Source of the DNA: Methyloceanibacter superfactus
Lineage (GTDB): Bacteria > Pseudomonadota > Alphaproteobacteria > Rhizobiales > Methyloligellaceae
Assembly: GCF_001723305.1 (NCBI RefSeq)
Contig: NZ_LPWF01000016.1
Location: forward strand, 124,001 to 188,000
Reading direction: 5' to 3'
Length of the DNA stretch: 64,000 nt
In this document: piece after piece, positions 38,412 to 46,802 of the stretch
Position numbering within the stretch: the stretch's first letter is position 1
Layout of the letters: each line of letters begins with the position of its first letter
Translations under genes and position numbers: made by a program
Notes under the pieces: generated by a model
The model's input: the letters and a program-made list of their open reading frames with translations, nothing else
Databases searched by the model: none
What the model was told of the DNA's origin: nothing

Positions 38412-40156
38412 ATGGCGGGGAGATTGGGACGCGGGCGGAGCCTGTTAGGCGGGCTCGTCCTTACGCTTGCGGGTACGGCGGCGTGCCTTGCCGTGGCACG
38501 TGCGGAGCCTGCGGCCGGTGCAGCAGCGGCACAAAATATGGTCATCGCGGTGGTGACGCCGGAGGTGGAGGCCACGGCGGCGGCCGAGCCCAAGGACAAG
38601 AAGGCCGAGGCGACGGCCTGGGTGCAACGCTGCTTTTCTCAGCTCGGATATTACAAGGGCCCGATCGACGGCAAGGCCAATGACGAGACGTGGACGGCCC
38701 ATTGGTATTTCAAGAACGAACACGGGATGAAGGCCTACGGCGATTTTCTCGCCGAACCGGTCCAGAAGAAGCTGAGGGCGCTGTGCAAGGACCTGCCGGT
38801 GGCGAAGCCCGAGCCCCCCGCGCCGCCGCCCGAGGCCGTCGAAGCGGAAGCGGCCGGCGCCGAGGCAGCCGAGCCGGCGACGGGGCCCGATGCGCCGGAG
38901 GCCGATACGACCGAGGCCAGTGAGACCGGCGTCACCGCGGCGCTCGCACCTCCCGCCGAATCCGCGCCGCCTATCGAGGAGGAGGCGCCCGTGCCGCTGA
39001 CGCGGCTTGAGATAGACTGCCTGCCGGAGGATCTTATCGGGATTCTGCGCAAGGCTCACGGCGACAGTGTCAGGGCCCGCGCTTGCGCGTCCGGCTGCCT
39101 GCCGTCGCCTGACGGGCTCAACCAGATCCAGCTCGATGATCTGCAGAGCCGCTATGGCGTTGTGTGGTGCCGCAATTGCGTGCAGATCGAAGGGCACTTG
39201 TCCCTGGCCGACGTGCGGAAGATCGAGAGCGAAGGTCATTTCGATCTTTGCACCATGCCGCCGCGCCACTTGCCGCGCCCGGGGAGCGGCAACGGCAACG
39301 TCGTGAAGTCCTTCACGCGCATTCGCGAGCTCTATCGGGCGTTGCCGGCCGCTGCGGAGAGTCCGGGTGACATTGCCGTCATCATCGGCAATAGCGCTTA
39401 CGAGAACCTGCCTACCGCCGAGACCGCACGGAACGACGCCGGCGCGATGTACTTCTTCCTCACCGAACATCTCGGCTATCGCCAAGACAACATTATAGAC
39501 GTGCGGAATGCGAAGCGTGCCGACCTGGAGCGGCTGTTCGGCCCGGTGCCGGGGTCCGACGGCGAGCTTGCCCGTCTGGTGCGTGCGCAGCCGGGCGGCC
39601 GGGTGATCGTTTATTATTCCGGTCTCGGGGCGACCAATAGCAGTCACAGCGACAATTATTTGTTGCCGGTGGACGCGGAGCCCTATCGCGAAGAACGGGG
39701 TGGCTATCCGCTGTCGACCCTCTACGACAATCTCGCCAAGCTCAACGCGAAGTCGGTGCTCCTCCTGCTGGAAAGCGAATATGGCCGGGATCACGGTTCC
39801 TATGTCCTGCCGCCCAACCTGCCCGAAACGACGAGCTCGGTCCTTCCGCCGGCGCCGCTCTCCACGGTGACGGTGCTCGCTGCGGCGGACCGGGGCCAGC
39901 GCACCCTGATCGACACGAGCTACGACATCGGGCTGTTCACTCGCTACCTGATCGAGGGTCTGGCCGGTTCCGCCGATCTTTATCCGGTCGCAACGGCGAT
40001 GGCATGGTCGATAGCGCTGAGATCTACGCTTACACCGCTGCCATGGTGAGGCTGTCGGCGCGCAAGACATTCGGGCTATTGCAGGAGCCGGTCTACTCGA
40101 GCGCGGCGACGCCTATGCTGTCGGGTTCGGACGCCGTCGCCGCCAAGCCCGATTGA
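38412..40156 (+). CDS. Exported caspase-fold protein lacking the catalytic His and Cys, one frame break
   Basis: Start ATG 38412 follows GAGGG and gives a signal peptide (LLGGLVLTLAGTAACLAVARA). A peptidoglycan-binding-like segment (WVQRCFSQLGYYKGPIDGKA) and a Pro/Ala/Glu-rich linker follow. The caspase-like domain starts near residue 320 with IAVIIGNSAYENLPTAETAR. The usual His motif YYSGHG reads YYSGLG (Leu405), and the usual DAC motif reads LLLESEYG, with Glu456 in place of the Cys. Both catalytic residues are thus absent, as in pseudo-caspases. A break near 39992 leads to GNGDGMVDSAEIYAYTAAMV, an EF-hand-like segment common at the end of such domains, and the stop at 40154-40156. It follows the DUF4384 gene by 200 bp. 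Confidence 0.8.
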
Positions 40157-40303
40157 TGGCGCGAGGCGGGAGACAGAGATAGTCAGCACACGAATTCTCC
40201 TTTACAACGGGCCTAGGATTTCTTAGGGACCAAGCCGGCTCGCAAGCGCACTCGCCCAAGGGCAGCACTGACATCGGCAATCTCGTGTGGGAGTAGACAT
40301 GAG

Positions 40304-41491
40304 ATGGACGTTTTCACTTCTGCCTCGGAGCTTCTTCGTCATCATCGTCCCGAGCGACCTGTCCTAGCTCTTCGGCCGCACGCCGCGCAGCGCGCGGCGA
40401 AGTGGTTTCTTGCCAACTTTCCCGGCCGGGTGCTCTACGCCGCCAAGGCGAACGATGCGCCGCAGATCATCGAGGCTCTGGCCGAGGCCGGCATCACGGC
40501 CTTCGATGTCGCTTCTCTGGTCGAGATCCAGCGGATGGCGGCGGTCAAGGACGCCGAGCTCTATTTCATGAATCCGGTGAGTCGCGGGGCGGCCATCTCG
40601 CGGGCTTATCGTGAGTTCGGCGTACGGCGCTTTGCCTTCGACTCCGCCGATGAGTTGGACAAGGTCATCGAGGAGACGGACGGGGCGGACGACCTCACCC
40701 TGTTCCTCCGGATCGCCTGTCCCAACACCCACAGCCTTATCCCGCTCGAAGGGAAGTTCGGCGCTAGCCAAGCGGAAGCGCCGGAACTCCTGCTGAAAGC
40801 GCGCCAGCGTGCGACCCGGCTCGGAATCACCTTCCATGTCGGCTCGCAGGCCGTAGTGCCCGCCGCCTTCGGTGAGGCAATCCGGCAGGTGGGACAGCTG
40901 ATCGTGTCCTCGGGCGTGCTGGTCGACGCCATCGACATCGGCGGCGGTTTTCCGAGCCGCTATCCCCATTCCGAGCGCCCGATCTGGCGAGCTTCATGGA
41001 CGAGGTGGTGCGTGCCGCGGACGAACTGGCGGAGCACTCTTGCGAGCCTTCTGTGTGAGCCGGGCCGGGCGCTGGTGGCCGAGGCAGAGTCCGTCATCGT
41101 CCGCGTCGACGCGCGCCGCGACAACGCGCTCTACCTCAATGATGGCGCGTTCGGGACGCTATTCGACGCAGCATATTCCGGCTTCCGTTTTCCCGCGCGG
41201 CTCGTCACGCCGTCGCGCGGCAGGACTGCGCCGGAGGCGGAGTTCGTGCTCTACGGTCCGACCTGCGACAGCTCGGATTATCTGCCGGGCCCCTTCATGC
41301 TGCCTGCATCGGTCACCGAAGGCGATTATCTCGAGATCGGACAGATCGGCGCTTACGGCCGCGTCTTGGCGAATCGTTTCAACGGCTTTGGTGTGTTCGA
41401 TGAGGTGGTGCTGACGGACGAGCCGATGCTGTCCATGTATGAGAGCGCCGAGGACGAGACCTCCCAAGCCGCGTGGCCGGCGCGCGCCTAA
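40304..41491 (+). CDS. Fold-type III PLP decarboxylase (ornithine/lysine decarboxylase-like)
   Basis: An alanine-racemase-fold decarboxylase making a polyamine (putrescine or cadaverine). PLP Lys is in VLYAAKANDAPQIIEALAEA. Further motifs are FDVASLVEIQRM, FAFDSADELDKVIEE, the phosphate-binding IDIGGGFPSRYP, CEPGRALVAEAE and YGPTCDSSDYLPGPF, the conserved Cys-Asp active-site segment. Between about 40978 and 41037 the frame reads WRASWTRWCVPRTNWRST, whereas the next frame gives PDLASFMDEVVRAADELAEH, a natural protein. Two compensating single-base errors are therefore likely. The substrate cannot be separated between ornithine, lysine and diaminopimelate, but the overall pattern is nearest to ornithine decarboxylase. 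A hairpin at 41515 may end the transcript. Confidence 0.83.
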   Translation: MDVFTSASELLRHHRPERPVLALRPHAAQRAAKWFLANFPGRVLYAAKANDAPQIIEALAEAGITAFDVASLVEIQRMAAVKDAELYFMNPVSRGAAISRAYREFGVRRFAFDSADELDKVIEETDGADDLTLFLRIACPNTHSLIPLEGKFGASQAEAPELLLKARQRATRLGITFHVGSQAVVPAAFGEAIRQVGQLIVSSGVLVDAIDIGGGFPSRYPHSERPIWRASWTRWCVPRTNWRSTLASLLCEPGRALVAEAESVIVRVDARRDNALYLNDGAFGTLFDAAYSGFRFPARLVTPSRGRTAPEAEFVLYGPTCDSSDYLPGPFMLPASVTEGDYLEIGQIGAYGRVLANRFNGFGVFDEVVLTDEPMLSMYESAEDETSQAAWPARA

Positions 41492-41514
41492 GCGCCGGAG
41501 TTCCCCATAACGAA

Positions 41515-41545
41515 AGAGGGCCGCGCTTTGGTAAGCCGGCCCTCT
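41515..41545. terminator. Bidirectional hairpin between convergent genes
   Basis: AGAGGGCCG and CGGCCCTCT form a perfect 9-bp stem around 13 bases, 24 bases after the decarboxylase stop. It lies about 50 bases past the stop of the convergent DUF2735 gene. No T run is present. Confidence 0.5.
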
Positions 41546-41596
41546 GCGATCAGTTGCTTGTCACGGTCGCGCCTCGGGCGCACCAGCAAGCCCATG

Positions 41597-41791
41597 TCAG
41601 TTCTTGCGCGTATGCGCAGCCTCCCGGACCGCCTCTTCGTGGTACCAGGCGCCGCCCGCGACGACATTGGCCGTCCGCAGCGCGAATTCGTCCATGGGCT
41701 TGACCTCATAGCGGCCGCTGGTTAGACCCGCGCGACCGCCTCTGGGGAACTGGTAGATCTTGGCGGTCCCCTCAAAAGAACTTGTCGTCAT
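41597..41791 (-). CDS. DUF2735 protein divergent from glnII
   Basis: The 64-residue protein is MTTSSFEGTAKIYQFPRGGR, then AGLTSGRYEVKPMDEFALRT and GGAWYHEEAVREAAHTRKN. DUF2735 genes are commonly found divergent from glnII in Rhizobiales, and the same arrangement is seen here. The ATG at 41791 follows GGAG; the frame is open further upstream, but that part lies over the promoter region. Its role is unknown; co-regulation with glutamine synthetase II under nitrogen limitation is plausible because the shared 428-bp intergenic region carries a sigma-54 element. Confidence 0.82.
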   Translation of the reverse strand: MTTSSFEGTAKIYQFPRGGRAGLTSGRYEVKPMDEFALRTANVVAGGAWYHEEAVREAAHTRKN

Positions 41792-42219
41792 TGTATTCTC
41801 CATTCGAATGTTTCGCGTCGAAGCACTAGCGACTCGACGACTGATTACCCTCACCATAACGAAATTCAGGGAGTCACTGCACAACAAATTTGCGGAATGA
41901 CTATTATTTCAGCGCCTTTTGCTTCTGCATTCTGGCGCAGCATTGTGCAGTGCGGTCGATGTCGCGTCGTCGACGAAACAATCGAAGACTTTTGGCGCGC
42001 GCCGAGGGCTCCGGCGAAGTGACGCTAATTATTACGAAAAAATGAATGGTCGGCGGCGGGACTGGCTTGCGCGTGGGGCCCCTGCGCCGGGACTGCACTG
42101 TCCCAGGGTCCGCATTGGCACAAATGCTGCTGGAATACCAACGCATTGGCCGCCAGTCATCCAGGCGACGTCAGAGACTCTCTCTCATTCCGCGAGAACA
42201 GCTTCAAGAAGGACCCGCA
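41792..42219. promoter_or_regulatory. Intergenic regulatory region of glnII and the DUF2735 gene
   Basis: This 428-bp stretch between divergent genes has no convincing coding sequence; the frames that extend glnII upstream are non-conserved and Arg-rich. It is less G+C-rich near 41860-41930. A sigma-54 element sits at 42116. Several TGCAC/GTGC half-sites occur (for example near 41887 and 42094), but none forms a clear NtrC palindrome. Confidence 0.6.
42116..42131 (+). promoter_or_regulatory. Sigma-54 promoter of glnII
   Basis: TGGCACAAATGCTGCT matches the sigma-54 consensus TGGCAC-N5-TTGC(A/T) at all key positions, with GG at -24, GC at -12 and the correct spacing. It lies 88 bases before the glnII start. 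In rhizobia glnII is activated by NtrC with sigma-54, so nitrogen-limitation control is expected. Confidence 0.8.
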
Positions 42220-43254
42220 ATGACAAAGTACAAACTCGAGTATATTTGGCTCGATGGATATACTCCGACACCGAATCTGCGTGGTAAGACGCTGATCAAA
42301 GAATATGGCAGCTTTCCTTCCCTCGAAGAACTTCCGTTGTGGGGCTTTGACGGAAGCTCGACCATGCAGGCCGAAGGCAAGAGTTCGGATTGCGTTCTCC
42401 AGCCAATTCGGGTCTTCCCGGACGCGGCGCGCAAGGACGGCGTCCTGGTGCTTTGCGAAGTGATGATGCCGGACGGCACGCCGCATCCGTCGAACAAGCG
42501 CGCGACCATTCTGGACGATGAAGGCGCCTGGTTCGGCTTCGAGCAGGAGTATTTCCTCTACAAGGACGGCCGTCCGCTCGGTTTCCCGTCCGACGGCTAT
42601 CCCGCGCCGCAGGGCCCCTATTACACGGGCGTCGGCTTTTCGAACGTGGGCTCGATCGCCCGCCAGATCGTCGAGGAGCATCTCGATCTGTGCCTCGCCG
42701 CCGGCATCAATCACGAAGGCATCAATGCTGAGGTGGCGAAGGGCCAGTGGGAATTCCAGATCTTCGGCAAGGGGTCCAAGAAGGCCGCCGACGAAATGTG
42801 GATGGCCCGCTATCTGCTGGAGCGCCTGACCGAGAAGTACGGCGTCGATATCGAGTATCACTGCAAGCCGCTCGGCGACACCGACTGGAACGGGTCCGGC
42901 ATGCATGCCAATTTCTCCACCACCTATCTGCGTGAGACGGGCGGCAAGGCGTATTTCGAGGCGCTGATGGCGGCGTTCGAGAAGAACTGCGCGGAACACA
43001 TCGCGGTCTATGGACCGGACAACCACATGCGGCTGACCGGCAAGCACGAGACCCAGGCGATCGATCAGTTCAGCTACGGTATCGCCGACCGTGGCGCGTC
43101 GATCCGCGTGCCGCACAGCTTCGCCAAGAACGACTACAAGGGCTATCTCGAAGATCGCCGTCCGAACTCGCAGGGCGATCCCTACCAGATTGCCTCGCAG
43201 ATCCTGAAGACGATCGAATCCGTCGCGTCCGAAAAGGTCAGCGCCGCGGCCTAA
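42220..43254 (+). CDS. glnII: Glutamine synthetase II
   Basis: A eukaryote-like glutamine synthetase that assimilates ammonium into glutamine using ATP. The 344 residues start MTKYKLEYIWLDGYTPTPNL and include LPLWGFDGSSTMQAEGKSSD (ammonium and ATP site), WFGFEQEYFLYKDGRPLGF (metal-binding Glu residues), GINAEVAKGQWEFQIFGKGS, GSGMHANFSTTYLRETGGK and NHMRLTGKHETQ. GSII is an octamer and is not regulated by adenylylation, unlike GlnA. A good AAGAAGGA ribosome site precedes ATG 42220. The sigma-54 promoter upstream and a strong terminator downstream make it a single-gene unit. The window also encodes GlnE at 8.6 kb, which acts on type I enzyme. Confidence 0.97.
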   Translation: MTKYKLEYIWLDGYTPTPNLRGKTLIKEYGSFPSLEELPLWGFDGSSTMQAEGKSSDCVLQPIRVFPDAARKDGVLVLCEVMMPDGTPHPSNKRATILDDEGAWFGFEQEYFLYKDGRPLGFPSDGYPAPQGPYYTGVGFSNVGSIARQIVEEHLDLCLAAGINHEGINAEVAKGQWEFQIFGKGSKKAADEMWMARYLLERLTEKYGVDIEYHCKPLGDTDWNGSGMHANFSTTYLRETGGKAYFEALMAAFEKNCAEHIAVYGPDNHMRLTGKHETQAIDQFSYGIADRGASIRVPHSFAKNDYKGYLEDRRPNSQGDPYQIASQILKTIESVASEKVSAAA

Positions 43255-43281
43255 GCTCTGCGACGTACGCGAAGACAAACA

Positions 43282-43315
43282 AATGGGGGTCCCCATCGCG
43301 GGGCCCCCATTTTTT
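43282..43315 (+). terminator. Rho-independent terminator of glnII
   Basis: ATGGGGG and CCCCCAT pair around an inner CCCC/GGGG stem, followed directly by TTTTTT, 28 bases after the glnII stop. This is the clearest intrinsic terminator in the window. The 43316-43489 gap after it holds no recognised feature. Confidence 0.9.
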
Positions 43316-43489
43316 CTTGGCGAATCGTTTCAAGCGGTTCGTGCCATTGGCTGACGCGGTGGTGAGAGAGATTGCCAGTTCGGGAGGTGACTATGCCTAA
43401 CGAGAGCGTGTACTGACGGCGCCCGGCGCGATGGGCTACACTGTCCTCCACTTAATGCTCAATCAGAAGCCGAGGGGGATTCGCACGCC

Positions 43490-43887
43490 ATGACCACCGA
43501 CAGTCTCCAGAGTGAATGGGCGCCACGCGTCCTCAGCGTCTTGCGCATCGTCGCGGCGCTGCTGTTCTTCGAACATGGGTCGGCGAAGCTGCTCGGCTTT
43601 CCGCCCTCGGACATGTCGCCGGCGGTCATGTCTCTGCCGTGGATCGCGGGCGTGCTCGAACTCGTCGGCGGCGCGCTTCTCGTGGTCGGCCTCTTCACGC
43701 GGCCCGTCGCCTTCGTTCTTTCCGGTCTGATGGCGGTCGCTTATTGGATCGCGCATGCGCCCAACAGCCCATATCCGCTTCTCAATCACGGCGAAGCCGC
43801 CATCCTGTACTGCTTCATCTTCCTCTATTTGGTCTTTGCCGGCGGCGGGCCTGGAGCCTCGATGCGCTGCTCAGGCGGAAGGGCTAG
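43490..43887 (+). CDS. DoxX-family membrane protein, one frame break at the end
   Basis: A 132-residue protein with four membrane helices. It starts MTTDSLQSEWAPRVLSVLRI and shows the DoxX signature LFFEHGSAKLLGFPPSDMSP and GVLELVGGALLVVGLFTRPV. The end of the original frame reads PGASMRCSGGRARRGYGARR, whereas one added C near 43852 gives GGGPWSLDALLRRKG and stops at 43887, the usual DoxX ending. The protein is likely intact. Family members have been tied to redox homeostasis or act as small membrane subunits, but no function is set. It converges with the ATP-grasp gene by 6 bp. Confidence 0.87.
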
Positions 43888-43893
43888 GCGCGG

Positions 43894-44919
43894 CTACGGG
43901 GCTCGTAGGCGCTTGCGAAGTCCGATGGCGATGATGCGGTCGAGCAGGGGGCCGTAGTTCATGCCGGCGGCCTCGGCGGCCTCGGCGAATTCCTCGCCGT
44001 AGCCGATGTCGGGGTTCGGATTGGCTTCGAGGAAGTACGGGCGTCCCTGGGTGTCGAGGCGGAAGTCCACGCGGGCATAGCCGCTGAGCTGGAGCAGACG
44101 ATAGAGACGCTTGCTCGTCTTGATCAGGAGCTGCTCGACCGCCGGCGGCAGGTCCCGTGCCGGGCCGATCTCGACGCCGCGGCGCTCTTGGAACTTGCGG
44201 TTCCACTTCGCCCGTCTCGTGGCGATCATGGGTGCGTCGGCGCGCAGCCGCCGCATTTCCAGTTCCCAGACGGGCAGCGTCTGCAAGCGTGCATTGCCCA
44301 TGACCCCGACATAGAGCTCTCGGCCATCCACGTATTGCTCGAGGATGAGGGGGGTGCCCACTTGCGCGTGCATGAATTCGATCCGCTCGGCGAGCTTCTC
44401 GTCGCTGTTGACGATGGAGGCCTCGGCGATGCCGATCGAGGCCTCCTCGACCTGCGACTTGACGATAAGCGGGTAGGTGAGCCGGGCAGGCTTGCGCTTG
44501 AGCTTGCGGCCGGCCGGGACGACGGCGAAGCGCGGAACGCGGATGCGATGGTAGTACAGGATCTTCTTCGACAGCGCTTTATCGCGGGCGAGCATCAAGC
44601 CGCGGGGATTGCAGCCGGTGTAGGGCACCCGCACGAGCTCGAGAAAGCTCACGACGTTCTGGTCGAGCATCGGCTCACCGTGAAACTCCTCGAGCAGGTT
44701 AAAGACGATATGCGGCTTGAAGTTCTGGATGGCGCGGCGGAGCGGCGTCAGGTCGTCATAGAGCCCAAGCGGCTCGACCTCGTGGCCCTGCTCACGCAAG
44801 CCGGTCACTACGTCATATTCGGTCTTGTATTCGACGACCTCTTGCTCTGGCTTGCCGGCGATGTCGTCGGGGGGCACCAGGTCAGCGTGCATCAGCACGA
44901 GCACCCGCTTCTTGAGCAT
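43894..44919 (-). CDS. ATP-grasp ligase, D-Ala-D-Ala ligase-like
   Basis: The 341-residue enzyme starts MLKKRVLVLMHADLVPPDDI and then EYDVVTGLREQGHEVEPLGL, a D-Ala-D-Ala ligase-like N-terminal domain. Further family segments are HIVFNLLEEFHGEPMLDQN, VPYTGCNPRGLMLARDKALS, the ATP-binding YPLIVKSQVEEASIGIAEAS, EQYVDGRELYVGVMGN and the metal site DFRLDTQGRPYFLEANPNPD. Differences from true Ddl (YTGCNPRGLMLARDKA in place of the usual YTGS-x-S) argue for another carboxylate-amine ligation. A zinc metallopeptidase gene immediately upstream (11 bp) is likely its operon partner. The substrate is unknown. Confidence 0.83.
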   Translation of the reverse strand: MLKKRVLVLMHADLVPPDDIAGKPEQEVVEYKTEYDVVTGLREQGHEVEPLGLYDDLTPLRRAIQNFKPHIVFNLLEEFHGEPMLDQNVVSFLELVRVPYTGCNPRGLMLARDKALSKKILYYHRIRVPRFAVVPAGRKLKRKPARLTYPLIVKSQVEEASIGIAEASIVNSDEKLAERIEFMHAQVGTPLILEQYVDGRELYVGVMGNARLQTLPVWELEMRRLRADAPMIATRRAKWNRKFQERRGVEIGPARDLPPAVEQLLIKTSKRLYRLLQLSGYARVDFRLDTQGRPYFLEANPNPDIGYGEEFAEAAEAAGMNYGPLLDRIIAIGLRKRLRAP

Positions 44920-44930
44920 GGCCTAGGGCC

Positions 44931-45926
44931 TCACATGACGTGCCATTCGCGCCCCCGATAGAGGTAGTTCATGCCATGCACCGTCAGCATGATGGCGAAG
45001 TCCAGGACTAGCTTGCGTTCGGGGCCGTCGGCGACGAGGCGCAGCTCCTTGCATCGCCCCATCATCTGCTCGAGAACCTGATTGAGCGTTAATTGGTACT
45101 CGCCGGTCCACTTGGCGACCATGCCTCTGATCTCGCGGCGGTGCCGCCGCAGAAACGTCGCCGCTGTCTCGCGCCGGTCGCGGGGACCCTCGGCCTCGCT
45201 GAACAGACGCTTTAGATCGCGGTCATAGGCATCGGTAAAGCCAACCGAATAGTGGGCCCGCTTGCGCTCGTAGTAGGTCCCTAGCGTCATCCGTTCGCGA
45301 GACAAGGGGAAGGGCTTGGCGCGGCTGCGAACCCGCGGCGGCTGACCGGCCAGTTCCGCCATCAGCCTGTCGACATATTTGAGTTTGCGCAGCGCCGGCC
45401 AGCCCTGGTAGTGCCGGCGCCAGTTGTAGCGGGGGCGCAGCCAGACCGCGAAAGTCTCGGCGAAGTCTTCCTCCGGATGGCTCTGGGCGTACCAGGCGGG
45501 AAGATTGTGTACGTAGCGGCGGCTCGCGGGATTGGGCCGGTAGGCCTCCGGATAGGGTGTGCTCGCCTTGCCGAACAGGCGCTGCCACTCGCGGCGGCGC
45601 TCCAGCTTGAAGGCGTGCTGGATGGCGTGCCCCAGCTCGTGGCGCAATAGCCGCAGGCAGGCGTCAGCCGTGGCTCCCTCCGCTTCGAGCATCTGCGAGC
45701 GCTCGAGACGCGTGAGCTTGGGATGGGCAAGATAGAACGGCAGCGCGACGCCAGGCACTCCGGTCGGCGAGAACCACTCATCGGATAGCCAGAAATGCGG
45801 GTTGAAGCGCAGGTCGCGCTGGCCGAGCTCATCGCGGACCCGGGCGATACGTTCCTCGAGCCAGGTTCCCTCGATGGAGACTTTCAGGTCACACAGCCTG
45901 ACAGACAGCAACTCGCGCTGCGTCAT
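44931..45926 (-). CDS. Zinc metallopeptidase paired with the ATP-grasp ligase
   Basis: The 331-residue protein has the zinc motif HELGHAIQHAF (LRLLRHELGHAIQHAFKLER), and a downstream acidic segment SHPEEDFAETFAVWLRPRYN may give the third ligand, as in gluzincin-like peptidases. The N-terminal part (FNPHFWLSDEWFSPTGVPGV, ALPFYLAHPKLTRLERSQML) and a basic C-terminal half are not familiar. There is no signal peptide. ATG 45926 follows GGGAG; the open frame upstream is Arg/Ser-rich and not used. It is 11 bp from the ATP-grasp gene. Peptide bond making and breaking enzymes in one operon suggest a peptide-tailoring or cell-wall-related function, which is inference only. Confidence 0.75.
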   Translation of the reverse strand: MTQRELLSVRLCDLKVSIEGTWLEERIARVRDELGQRDLRFNPHFWLSDEWFSPTGVPGVALPFYLAHPKLTRLERSQMLEAEGATADACLRLLRHELGHAIQHAFKLERRREWQRLFGKASTPYPEAYRPNPASRRYVHNLPAWYAQSHPEEDFAETFAVWLRPRYNWRRHYQGWPALRKLKYVDRLMAELAGQPPRVRSRAKPFPLSRERMTLGTYYERKRAHYSVGFTDAYDRDLKRLFSEAEGPRDRRETAATFLRRHRREIRGMVAKWTGEYQLTLNQVLEQMMGRCKELRLVADGPERKLVLDFAIMLTVHGMNYLYRGREWHVM

Positions 45927-46137
45927 GTGCTCCCAGGGATAATGCCGCCCGCTTGTCGTTCGATTTGAAGGCACTTGCGCAAGTCTAGTTGCTTTCACAC
46001 TTGAGCGACAGCGTCGCGCGCAAAGATCACCGCCCAAGGGCGGCGAAGGTCACCATACGCCCCGCGCGTGTGTCAGGTCTCCGGCACGGTCCGCTCCCGG
46101 CGCGAAGTCAATAAGCTTACTAATTTCCGAATGTTAA

Positions 46138-46213
46138 TGGTGGGCGGTACTGGATTCGAACCAGTGACCCCTGCGATGTGAACACAGTGCTCTACCAGCT
46201 GAGCTAACCGCCC
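46138..46213 (-). tRNA. tRNA-Val (CAC)
   Basis: On the minus strand a complete cloverleaf is visible. The acceptor stem GGGCGGT pairs with ACCGCCC, the D-arm is GCTC/GAGC, the anticodon stem CTGTG/CGCAG has loop TTCACAT (anticodon CAC), and the T-arm ACTGG/CCAGT has loop TTCGAAT. Discriminator A and an encoded CCA end complete 76 nt. It reads valine codon GUG. Confidence 0.97.
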
Positions 46214-46387
46214 GATCCGCTTGGCGCGTTCATCGTGCCAAGACCGGTTGCCCGATCTTTCGCGATGATGCGGCTGGAACGGGGGATTTAGCGAGTGGGT
46301 CCGGGGTAAGTCAAGGAAGCCGCGGCGCCGGCACTCTTGGCGTGCCTGGGAGCGGGGCGCCAAGGCGCCTCGATCCGAGCCAGCGGC

Positions 46388-46675
46388 CTACTGATCCGGC
46401 GCGGTGACCAGCTTGGTGACGGCGGCCAGGGTCGCCTTGGCCTCATCGAACTTCCCTTCGGTACACTGCGCATCGGCGTCGTCGAGAAGCATGCTGGCCT
46501 TCTCGACCATGGCCTCGTTCGGGGAATTGGCGCCTTCGATCTTGTCGTGGAACAGTCCCTCGACGCGGGCAAGCTCCTCGGTGCAAGCGTCCACCCCGGC
46601 CTGGTCGTCAACGGCGTGGGCTGCGCTCCCCATGAGCCCCAAAAAGCAAGCGCCGATTACGATGCGTTTGCGCAT
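46388..46675 (-). CDS. Small exported hypothetical protein
   Basis: The 95-residue product has a signal peptide (MRKRIVIGACFLGLMGSAAHA, cleavage after AHA) and a helical mature part with two cysteines (DACTEELARVEGLFHDKIEG, DADAQCTEGKFDEAKATLAA). The AGGAGAAGA ribosome site just before the ATG supports it. Mature length is about 74 residues and no family was recognised. The pair of cysteines may form a disulfide in the periplasm. It stands alone between tRNA-Val and gph. Confidence 0.75.
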   Translation of the reverse strand: MRKRIVIGACFLGLMGSAAHAVDDQAGVDACTEELARVEGLFHDKIEGANSPNEAMVEKASMLLDDADAQCTEGKFDEAKATLAAVTKLVTAPDQ

Positions 46676-46802
46676 TCCCGTCTTCTCCTTTTGCGTCAGC
46701 GTCCCAGTTCAAACCAGAGCCCGCGAGACTATCCGCCGACCATGACTCTTCGTTGCGACCGCGGCCGGCATTAGGCTCGATCTCGGGCAGAATTGGGGCG
46801 TA

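Noticed and set aside
38445-40070. 541-aa minus-strand open frame across the caspase-like gene
   Set aside because: It is Arg-rich shadow text without any domain, while the plus strand shows a signal peptide and a known fold.
46030-46043. CCGCCC-AA-GGGCGG inverted repeat upstream of the zinc metallopeptidase gene
   Set aside because: The 2-nt centre is short and simple GC symmetry is common at this base composition; no regulator can be suggested.
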